From NCBI GenBank assembly GCA_005281725.1, contig SSBO01000012.1, positions 1,346,194 through 1,410,193 on the forward strand: a stretch of 64,000 bases of DNA, written 5' to 3'. Numbering within the stretch: position 1 is the stretch's first letter; every line of letters begins with the position of its first letter. Origin of the DNA: Wuchereria bancrofti (taxonomy: Eukaryota; Nematoda; Chromadorea; Rhabditida; Onchocercidae). The position numbers were made by a program, and so were the translations under genes. The notes beneath the pieces were generated by a model. That model searched no databases and was not told where the DNA came from. It saw nothing but the letters and a program-made list of their open reading frames with translations. Below are positions 1-18,900 of the stretch, in pieces.

Positions 1-41
1 CAGCTAAATTCTAATCATTACTTTGCTCTAAAAATTAAAAC

Positions 42-587
42 TCACAGGACGAGCTCACGAATTGTTTCTACCGGTTCTCGAATGCCACTCGCCTCCATTG
101 GTGCCACCGGTACCTCAGATTCCTCTTCATCATCATCATCGTCCGGCAGAGGGGCCCATTCTGCTCCAGATGGCCAGCTCTCTGCCTCATCGCTTTCAGG
201 CAGAGGTGCCCACTCTGCCTCTTCTTCATTAAATTCCGGCTCCTGAGGTACCGGTCCCTCTTCCATTTCTTCATGGGCATTTCGCCCTTCGAACTCCTCC
301 AACCTCCTCTCCGCCTCCTCCAAGCGGGTTATGAGCGAGGCTTCAAACTGAAAATAATATGTTTTATGGTCTTATCTGAAATTTGAAGCCTTTCTACATT
401 TTTTGAAGCCTTACTTCATGCCATAATCAATTTATGACAAGCGGAAAGAAGAAAAAAAATAAGATAAAGTAATTACTTCAATTGTCTCGCTCATAAATTC
501 CTGTAATGCACGAAGCATTACAGGCTCCCTTTGCAGGAAGTCCAAAACATCAAAAATATTTGTGTTTCCTTCCCTGATTGCGCTCAT
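42..587 (-). CDS. Small acidic protein, function unknown (2 exons, 138 aa)
   Basis: Exons are 587-477 and 347-42, joined in phase 0 (GAA|GTAATT donor, TTTTCAG acceptor). The ATG at 587 is preceded by an in-frame TAA and by the acceptor-like TTTTACAG one base upstream, so a trans-spliced mRNA with a one-base leader is likely. Residues 1-60 look helical (MSAIREGNTNIFDVLDFLQR followed by LEEAERRLEEFEGR). Residues 60-115 are strongly acidic, with two copies of AEWAPLP at 81-87 and 99-105, the second followed by five Asp and three Glu. There is no signal peptide or membrane segment. I recognise no family. The WAPL core in an acidic setting resembles an LC3-interacting motif, which is only a suggestion. 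Coding status rests on the clean splice sites, the open frame and higher GC than its surroundings. Confidence 0.65.
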
Positions 588-588
588 T

Positions 589-596
589 CTGTAAAA
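589..596 (-). promoter_or_regulatory. Putative spliced-leader acceptor of the acidic-protein gene
   Basis: TTTTACAG lies one base before the ATG at 587, and an in-frame TAA sits inside it. It fits the nematode acceptor consensus. It could also be the acceptor of a 5' UTR intron. Confidence 0.5.
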
Positions 597-599
597 TTA

Positions 600-1890
600 G
601 CAAATTTATCAAATATTCATTAAGTAAAAAACACATAGCGCAAAATTTTATATTCCAATTCAATTATTGGCAATAATACCGCTTACTACACGAACACTTT
701 TTCTTATCTATCCCATCCATATTCTAAAATTTGGAAAAAAAAGTAGCTTAAGAGGAAAAATGACGGAAATTTAGATTAATTAAAAAATATGCATATTACT
801 CCTTATTGCATAATATTCGAGAAAAATTGTTTCCTTATGTCTGAAACAAACAACAATATAAACACATTACTTAATGTACAAGAGAATGGGTATACTTTTT
901 GTTTTATCGATTATTACCCAGGAAGGATATCATTTGCTCTAATTTGATCTCCTTACGTTTATACACTTTGTACTTGCAATGTTCTTACACAGCAAAAGAA
1001 GCTAACAGAATGTATCACACTGTTCATTAACTGTCATAGATTTCGGAACGACAGGAAAAAACGTTCGAAGAATGATCAGTACTTGGGATAGGTTTATTTT
1101 TGCAATACAATTACTTCATTTCTGCACTGATCTTCCTGCTACTACGAGGATAAATTGTCGGACAACTAAAAAATTCTTGCAGATTAGCTACTGATATTGA
1201 TTCATTATTTATGCGAAACAATGCCCAAACCATACAATTTATCCAACGCTGTTTCTATTTTACTTTTCTAATATGCATCATTCCATTGATCATTACCGAG
1301 GATACACATTTGCTCTCCATATTATACCTTTTGTGACCGCAATCTTCTGCACAAAAAGAAAAATGATTTTTTCTCTCAATCTTTTCTTTGATTAGCACAA
1401 ATTTTTATTGAATTTTTTAAATTAAGTGAATAGTAAACAAATAAACACTGCTTTCCATTTAAACTTTTAATATGTATCACTTTCGGACAATTAAATGAGG
1501 TCTCTTCAGCAATTCTTCTTTCTACATTCTAATCCTCACGTTTCGTCGTCGTTGGTTAATCAGTATGTATATGGGATTACAAAGCAATCAGGAAGTTTAA
1601 TCTACTGCATTGTGGTGATAATAATACCAACTATATTAAACAAATTCTAAATTTCAATTTAAAAGAACAATACACGTACACATTTCTTGTGCAACAAAAT
1701 TTACCACTCTTTAAATTTTGGGAATTTAATTTTTCATATTGTTTTGATTATTTCACCTTTTTCTATTTTTTAAAACTTTTTTTGATTTTCGGATTTTTTT
1801 AGTTCACTGTCTTTCATTTCTGAAATTGTTTGAATTTTTGGCTTAACAAACTGTAATTTTTTAGGTGTTGAAATCTCGAATTTTTAAAAA
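600..1890. other. Intergenic, no gene seen
   Basis: Upstream flank of the acidic-protein gene. It is AT-rich but less repetitive than most of the window. No open frame, RNA gene or repeat array was recognised. It probably contains that gene's promoter, but no specific element could be identified. Confidence 0.5.
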
Positions 1891-1899
1891 TTTGTTTTT

Positions 1900-2900
1900 T
1901 TATCAAAAGTATAATGCATGTATTTTTTAGGTTTAACTTGTTTTATTATTAGCTTTACTGTGTTTTAGATCATCTTTTGTTAACTTTGTTTTTTGCATGA
2001 TTTTTTAGTTTCTTCTATTTACTGAATTTTTTTTATTTGATTTGTTATTAAATAATATTTTGGATTATTTATAGTTTTTGAGTCTTTTTTTTGTTAACTT
2101 TGAACTGCATGCTTTTTATGGTTTCATTAACTGCGTGTTTTTTCGTTAATCTTACTTATTATTAATGGATTATGTTTCTAATTATTTGAAGTTTTGATTT
2201 TTCCTCTTTTTTTTAATTTCATTTTTGCTCACTTAACAATTAATGCTTGCTATGTGTTAAGTCTACTCACCTCAACAACAGTAATTTTTACTTGTTGTTA
2301 ATGCATTATTATTAATGAATTCACTAACCGCATGCTTTTTATGATTTCACTAAGTGCATGCTTTTTTATTAATCTCACGTATTATTAATGAATATTATTT
2401 TCGATTATTTACATCTTTCTTTGTTAACTTTGTTTCTGCATGGATTTTTGATTCTTTTTACTTATTGCATGCTTCTTATTAACCTTTCTCACCACAAATA
2501 GTAGCTTGTTGTTGATGCATGTCTTTTTCGCAGTTTTACTAACTGAATGCTTTTTTGTCAATTTAGCTTGTTACTACTGTATAATTTTTTATATTCACTT
2601 GCATTTTTGAATATTTCTTCTCATTTTTATTTTTGCATGCATTTTTGATAACTTTTACTTGTCACATGTTTACACATTAATTCCAGTTAGTGTGCAAGTT
2701 TTGTACTACGCATATATTAGTAAAAGTAAATTCTTTTCCTGCTTTTATAAACTTAGTTTTTACTTGATCAGTTGTGTTTATTTGTGTTCTTTTCTGCATC
2801 TCCTAATTGCCGCATGCTTTCTCATGCTTTACTTGTTGCTTGCCTTTCTAATAATTTTATGCAGCGCATGCTTTTCTTATTTACTTTACTTATCTCCTAA
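1900..2900 (+). repeat. T-rich tract with recurrent GCATG(C) motifs
   Basis: About eleven GCATG cores occur in 1 kb, at about 1916, 1995, 2107, 2330, 2356, 2438, 2467, 2517, 2635, 2812 and 2866. Most are followed on the plus strand by C or T and a T run. Flanking words such as TTATTAATG, TTGTTAACTTTG and TTTCACTAA recur at irregular spacing. This looks like an old, degenerate tandem repeat. The 87-codon open frame on the plus strand (2659-2922) lies inside it and is not considered a gene. Confidence 0.55.
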
Positions 2901-2949
2901 TTCATTGCAGTATTTTATATAAGTTTTTCATGCCTTTACATACTTCTTA

Positions 2950-4120
2950 CTTTTTTTATGCCATCCGGTTTGCAACTGGAATTTTATGGAATGCTCGGGA
3001 AGTACGCTGTTTTGGTGACATTTCTGGTCATTGAAAACTTAAATTTAAGGTTGTTTGGAATCATCATCATTTTGTTAGAATATTATTATGTAACACAGCA
3101 ATGTTTTATCTATTTAGAGCTTTGGTTATCTATGCAAGTGCGCTCGAAAAGGTTTTTGGGTACCAGATTGTGTTCACAGTAGTTGGTGAAATAATTATTT
3201 GTCGCAACACAAATGTTAGTATTTTTCTGAATTCTTTTTATGTTCCACTTTCTTGAATATAGTTGAAGATTCACGCGAAAATTCGTTTAATATAAGACGA
3301 TGAAAAGAGCTTAGAATATTCGTAATCAGCTTGAAAGTTTGCTGGTAAGGGTTGAAATGGGTTAGGCTTGGATATTTAAGATGGATTGGAGGTGAGTATT
3401 TTGATTTAAATTCCTACTGATTTTATGTTCAAGTCAACTTCCAGCTGCTTTCTAATAAAGGAATTAAACTGAATCTCATAGCGGCCCTTTAAGCAAAATC
3501 TCAGGACTTCTTAAAATCCAGAATTTCAGGATTCCAGATTAACAAGACTTTGAAAAATGCACATATTATTTGCAAATTTTGAGTAACAGTGGTAATTTTG
3601 GATTAGCAACTACAACAAATTAGTATTCACTTAGGATTAATGTAAATGTGAAATAAGACGAATGTGCTATAAAAACATCTAATGGATAAATTTCTAACTT
3701 CTATCTGTCTCCCCGATATCAGAAAATCAGAAAAAAAAAGTATGCACTACGACATGGGATACTACTGGTGAGTGGATTTATGGTATGGAAAACATCACTG
3801 TTTTTTGCTGAATTCGAGTAAACAAAAAACTTATGTGACAATCAATTTGGTCGCGAAGAATCTTATATGAAATTCTCTTCTGCATAAAACCATTCAGGTT
3901 TTAGATAATGGTACTCCAGAAAACCTGGCAAGCCAGCATCAATGTAAGACAAGGCCAATTCATGATGTATGACTTCTGCTGATTACTGGAGGGTTTAGAG
4001 CGGAAATGTTCACGATTGCGCAATCTTTCCAAACTTGAAGCACTGGTTCAGCATTTCCCATTGCCGATGTAGAAGCTTTTTCACTGTCCACTGCTACCAC
4101 TTTTTCGTTAGTAATAATTA
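2950..4120. other. More complex intergenic block with short open stretches
   Basis: This block is less AT-biased and less repetitive than its flanks. On the plus strand 2958-3182 is open for 74 codons. On the minus strand about 4125-3960 is open for roughly 50 codons, with ordinary-looking codons and a TGA at 3960-3962. Neither resembles a known family. Possibilities are an unrecognised small gene, an alternative 3' exon of the calcium pump upstream on the same strand, or a decayed gene. Confidence 0.25.
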
Positions 4121-5860
4121 TTAAAGTAATAACAATCATTAAAGGATTGCTGATATTATTCTGACGATATCTAAACTATCTCTTCGGCAAAAAAACTCAA
4201 TTAAAGTTCTTGTATATTTCAAAACATAAATCACTCCGGGTAAATTGGTATAAGAAACATGTATCATCATTAGGCAATAATGCTATGGCATTTGTACGAT
4301 AATTGGACAATTTTGGTTCATCAAAAGATTTCTTAGGTTTTTTTTTTCTTGACTATTTCGCCTCTCGATATAGTTGCTAAGATAAGTTATCAGTAAGCAA
4401 AATAAAACTGATGAACCAAAAATTATAAAGTTATAATCAAAATCACCGTAATCATCATTGAAAAAAAAAGAGCATTAATAATAAAATAATAACATGAAAT
4501 TAAGAGAGAAAAGCAAAGGAGCACTATTTGAAAGTACATAATCAACTAATTTCACATAAGGACTGTTTTGATATTTAAAGAAAAAATCATAAAGTACAAA
4601 ACTTAAATGCTATAAAGAGGAACAGAATAGTATTTAATCTTCAATATATATTCCTATCTTTAATTCTTTTTTTTATTTTGTTAAACTGATTTATAAAAAA
4701 AAAAAAAAAAGTTTTGAGGATTTGTGCGAAAAAAAATAAAGAAATTTAAAAGGAAAAGTAGAAATAAGAAAAAAAAACTGCATAAACTGCATTTTTCATA
4801 AAATATGCAATTAAAATATTTTAGGGAAAATAAAATTTCGTATGATAATTATATGATAAAATAAAAAATTCATCACCAATAAAATTGAAGATTTAATAAA
4901 AATTTTTGAAAAAAAAAAATGTCCCACTGAGAGAACAATGTAAAATGGAATAACGTTAAGCTAACTACTGACAGTTCTTGAGAGTTCGACGATAAAAGTT
5001 AACTATAAATTACATATATATATAATCATACAAATTTGATTACTCCTGTATCTTTTGATATATTATCTATCCGAATTTCTTCGTCGAATCTTGCGCTATG
5101 TATTCCTAAAAATATGCAATTAATTAAATATTTCAATTGAAAGAAAGATCATGAAGTCATTTTGCTTATTGTGCTTTTAGACTCCAGCAACATCAAATGA
5201 GATCAGTGAATTGGAAAAATAAACAAATTTTTGAGTATTTACAGTAGGTTTTTTTTCCAACGAATGCATGATATAATCTATAAATCTTTTAATGCCTAAT
5301 AAATTAATTAGTATTCTAGGGGAAATAAATACATGCTAACAATCAATTATAGTTTTGGTGAATTAAGAATTGCTTGTTGACTGTTCAATTATTTGTTAAA
5401 AGGTTTTTAGATGAAAAATGAAAAAAACATAGCAGGCATTTCTATATTTTAAATAACGACTAATTTCAAAGGAAAAAAAAAGGGTGCACAGTTTCAGTTC
5501 ATTAGAGAAAACCGGAAATAAACTGAGTTTTGCTAATGCTGTAGAGATGGATATTCATGCATTTCATCAGATAAATTAATTGTATGATATTTTGAGGTAT
5601 TAACTAAAGTATCATAGTAACAATTTAGAATTTCGATGTTTCAAAAAGAACAGAGTTTTTTGTCCATATGTATTGTATGCAATACAAAAAATGGACAATT
5701 TTCTTTTTTGTTCAATTTAAAGAATGAAATTTAACAATTTAGGGAGTTATGAAAATCTAAGAATTTCGAAAATTTTTCAAAATTTTTTAAATTGAATATA
5801 TATGTTAGGAAATGAAAACAATTAAAATTTAATGAATCAGAAATAAAATGTGAATTTTTT
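4120..5860. other. Low-complexity AT-rich 3' flank of the calcium pump gene
   Basis: Homopolymer A and T runs and simple sequence dominate. ATTAAA (minus strand, about 5828-5833), roughly 30 bases past the pump stop codon, is a possible polyadenylation signal. Nothing else was recognised. Confidence 0.4.
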
Positions 5861-5863
5861 TTT

Positions 5864-14674
<8,811 letters not shown>

Positions 14675-14676
14675 AC

Positions 14677-14684
14677 CTGCTTAC
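14677..14684 (-). promoter_or_regulatory. Putative acceptor next to the calcium pump start
   Basis: GTAAGCAG ends two bases before the ATG at 14674, with an in-frame TAA at 14683-14681. The pyrimidine tract is poor, so it is a weaker candidate spliced-leader site than those of the other genes. A distal non-coding or alternative first exon is also possible. Confidence 0.3.
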
Positions 14685-14689
14685 AGGTG

Positions 14690-15227
14690 CTTTTCACAAA
14701 TTATCTTATTCGTTAAATTATGAATTACACTAGCATTCATCCATGTACAAATGATTTCGATAGGAAAAACGAAAACTTTTTTCTCTCTTGGATTATTCAA
14801 ATCTTTCGAGTTGAATCTAAAATTTCATAAATTTATAAACAAACAAACAATATTAAAATAATTTCGCTAACATATGTTAACTGAAGTTAAAGATTAAATA
14901 CATCAAATCAATGATTTGTTTAAAAACATAAAACAAAAAAAAAAGGATGAAATTTCATTTTTTAAATGATAGTTTTAGCTTAATATATAAAATAGTGATA
15001 ATATTTGCAGAGACCCCTGTTAGAGACAGTGTGATACATTTGTCATTGGCTTAATGCTGATTCATCTTTTAGGCATTTTTATTTCTTAGACGCCGTACTT
15101 CAAAGCAAAAATCATTCTCTCATTTTTTAGTAATAAATTTCAATATTATTTCAACAGAATAAAAGAAAAGAAGTAGGAAGAAATACATCAATTTTGCATA
15201 TTTGTAAAAATTTCAATTTTTTTTTCC
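14690..15227. other. Upstream flank of the calcium pump gene, nothing recognised
   Basis: AT-rich, no gene seen. It may hold the proximal promoter. Confidence 0.4.
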
Positions 15228-15552
15228 TTTAATGAAATCATCAAATATATTCTTTTCAAATATTAAATTATAGGAATTTGAATGAAGAGGAGAAAATTTT
15301 TGTAAACGAATTTTTCTATTCTTTTTTTTTTCTTATTTTATAATTTTGTAAACGGAAATATAAAATATACAAGTAGTTGNNNNNNNNNNNNNNNNNNNNN
15401 TTTAATGAAATCATCAAATATATTCTTTTCAAATATTAAATTATAGGAATTTGAATGAAGAGGAGAAAATTTTTGTAAACGAATTTTTCTATTCTTTTTT
15501 TTTTCTTATTTTATAATTTTGTAAACGGAAATATAAAATATACAAGTAGTTG
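15228..15552. repeat. Duplicated 152-bp sequence on both sides of a 21-N gap
   Basis: Bases 15228-15379 and 15401-15552 read the same from TTTAATGAAATCATC to CAAGTAGTTG, with N at 15380-15400 between them. The gap is bounded exactly by the copies, as expected of two contig ends that overlap but were not merged. Confidence 0.9.
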
Positions 15553-15559
15553 TATTTTA

Positions 15560-15800
15560 TTTTTCTCTCAAGGATAGATGATACAAATAATAGAAAAATA
15601 TATACACATATAAATATATTTAGAAATAAATGGATTGGTGACATTTCGGAGAAGAATGACAGGAAACGGTTAATGTAGGGAAAGTGATAGGAAAAGGGCG
15701 GCGGGTAAAAGGGGCAAAATGACTGGTAATAGTTCGATTCCATGAAAATGCTCAAATGATGGTGGCGGGACGATAACATACACAAAATTATCGAGATTTT
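15560..15800. other. Purine-rich, relatively GC-rich stretch upstream of the calcium pump gene
   Basis: Around 15640-15780 the plus strand is G-rich (for example AAGGGCGGCGGG), which stands out locally. The minus-strand open frame 15785-15489 crosses into the duplicated flank and shows no family resemblance. It may be a promoter or alternative first-exon region, but no element can be named. Confidence 0.3.
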
Positions 15801-15911
15801 GTGAAAGTCAATGATTTCATGACGACTTCACAACAAAATACTCCAACACATCTGAATTTAATACTTTCCCATTCCTCTTCCCTACTTTTTTTTTTCCCTC
15901 TTCTTCATCCT

Positions 15912-15942
15912 TCTCCTCCTCCTCCTCCTCCTCCTCCTCCTA
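15912..15942 (+). repeat. CTC/CCT trinucleotide repeat
   Basis: About nine perfect CCT triplets in tandem. The poly-Pro in the overlapping plus-strand open frame comes from this array. Confidence 0.85.
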
Positions 15943-18900
15943 TATTTCTAAACTTTCATCAAAAAATTCTTCCGCTTCTTTCTTCAATGTTTTACAATCA
16001 TTTCATCTATTTTACTACCATCCTTTAGTTTATTACAATTTCAAAATGGTTTCTAGATGATTGCAAAGAAGTGAAAAAAAAAAAAATCCCTCCAAATATT
16101 TCATCTTTTTTTTTCCTTTATAATCCTTAAATAATGCAAATTAAGTGTCATTGAACTATTCATGTGAAATTTTATTACAAAATTAAATTTATGCTTTTTT
16201 TTTTGCTTTTGTTTTTGCTGAAACAATGCACGAATACTTGATGATAACCATTTGAAAAATACATCAAATATGAATGTGATTTAATTTGAATATCACTATG
16301 ATAATCTTTTTTACATTTTTAGTTTTTCATTTCATAAAAAGCAAATGAGAGTAGTAATATTCTTATTGAATGATAAAAGCATTGTCAAAATGATGCAAAT
16401 AAATTGAGTAAATTAAATTGGTTAAATTGAATTTTCAGTGGAGAAAAATTATTGCTAATCTATGTTTAACATAAAGCTAGTAAGCATCATTGAGGAAATG
16501 ATCATCGAAACAAATATTCTCATAAATCTGATATTCTAATGTTTGATAAACTTTAAATATGACAAGTAATACAAATGATAAGTGTAATGTAAGTAATACA
16601 AAGTAAACCTAATTAGAAGAGTGAAATGTACACCAATTGTGTCAAATATATTGTCATACAACTATTCCGAAGAATTTATCATAAGTATATTTCAAAATAG
16701 TGTAATACAATAATCCTATAATCGTTACTTCTTTGAATTTTGCAAATATAAAAATTTATTCGATTACTCCAATAAAAATGAAGCGAAAAAGAAAGAAAGA
16801 AAAATAGAAAAGTCATGATTAATCCACTTTAGAAAATTTTACACCATCTCAACCAATGTTTACTTTTGTCTATTGTTAACTATCAAAAAATAAAAATTCC
16901 TTTCCAGTAAACTTAACATTGATTAAACATTGATCAGGATAAAAATGATAAATAACAGGAAGTTGTGTTTTTCAGTTGTTATAAAAATTTAGATTACTAT
17001 TTAAAACATAAATATAGTTCATGTATTATCAGCTAAAAGTGACATCATTTCTAGTGAAACTATCAAAATGAGTGATACGATAGCCTATATTAAAATGTCA
17101 TTAATAAATAATGTAAAAGAAAAAAAATTTTTTTTTCCTTTCCACCTATTTTATCATAGTTTAAAATTAAATTTTACATGGGATTAATGATTTGTTTTTT
17201 TTGTTCTTTTTTAGGCATTTATTTTATTTCTTTTAAAAAAATTCAGTCTTCGTCTTCTGTCAATCAAAAGTGACAAATAATAATAATATGTAAATTATTC
17301 AAATGCCTAATACAATTGATATGCCTGATACTAATTATAACAGTAAACAAAAATAAAAAACGAAGATCTTTTAAAAATTTAATGCAAATTCACCTAGTAT
17401 TTTCGAATAAATAAAATGTTCAAAAATGTAATGTAGAATTAAAATAGAAGAGTTTGAGAACAATTTTTATAACAGAAGTTTAACTAGCAATGCATTTAAG
17501 ATTGAACAATTGCTGGTAATTTTTTTGAAAAAAAAAGTAAAAAAATAGCATAAGCAAAAAAAGTGAAAGAATTTAACTAAATTGAACGATAAAAATATGA
17601 AATCTGAAAATTGAACTATGTTTCGAAATGACATTTTTCAGCAAAAATCTTTCCCTTTCAATTACAAGTGATTGGTTAAGCAAATCGAACATTGAATAAA
17701 ATTTTTTCTTTTCCCTTTTCCTCTTTTTTATTCTTTAAATTGCTGAATTTTGTGTTACTTTAAGACTAAGTATTAAGAAAATCATTTAAGATGTCTTTTC
17801 TTCATTTTTATTTTTTATTTGAAAGTATTATTTTTTTTTTAAATCGACATTTGTTTAAGTGATTATTTCATGGTGTTTTCAAGTTGAATTTTGTATTTAT
17901 TATTATCAGGATGGAAGAGATGCTATCAGTAAAATACGCAGTTAATGTGATAACAATGTTGACAATAAATAATGTCATCAACAATATTTAAGATTATATG
18001 TCATATTTGTTGTTTTTTTTCTTCTTAAAGTGATTAAAAATCCATACAATTTTAGAGGTAGTGGATGGTGAATAAGTAATAACTAGTAGGTTTTTTTCTT
18101 TTTTTTTTCTTTAAAGCGAAAGAATAAAACGTATTGTAAATACAAATTAAAAATGAAAAAAAAAATTTTTTTTGTTGATTTGATAAAACAGAATGATAAT
18201 GAAATGTGACATTTTGAAGATGACATAATTTTTAAATCAGCCAATAAGTGAGTGCATTTTTTTTTAAATGATAGCATAGGTTTTTTTTCTTTCAGATTTT
18301 TTCTTATGTCATCTGTTATTTACATTTGATACATTTGATAAATTTTATAATCATACTACGAAAATGAATGTCAATATATTCTAGACATTTCTTGATAAAA
18401 TGCTGTTAATTTATCAGTTTGATATGAGTCATTGTTAATGTGATTGTGGTTATCTGATACTGATGAAACAACAACCTTTTTTTTTCTTTTGTTTCAAATT
18501 ATTAAATGAAATTAGAATATAAGAGAAAACAATTATTAGTAAATGTAGATTTTAAAAAATTTTATTTGTTGAAATTTTTTCATTTGAAAAAAAAAAAAGG
18601 CAAAAGAAAAAAGAACCTAATAAAACAGTGTAAAGACATGAAATTATCAGAAATTAAATCATTATTTGAATGAAAAAAAAAATGAAATTAATTTGTCCAC
18701 GAACAATTTCTCAGAAAACTACAATGCAAGAGGGGCGAAGAGGGGAGGGGGTAATAAGAGAAGAAAATGTAGGTGGCGTATGAATTCGGTCGATATTAAT
18801 TAAAACTTGTTGATAATAGCAGAGTTTCTAATCAAAACACATTCTTACTGCCGCACAAGTGACACATGTGTTGTGCCGCTCTTACGACACAGCAAGATTA

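Noticed and set aside
2659..2922. 87-codon hydrophobic frame on the plus strand
   Set aside because: It lies inside the T-rich GCATG tract, and its Phe/Leu/Tyr/Cys content follows from that composition.
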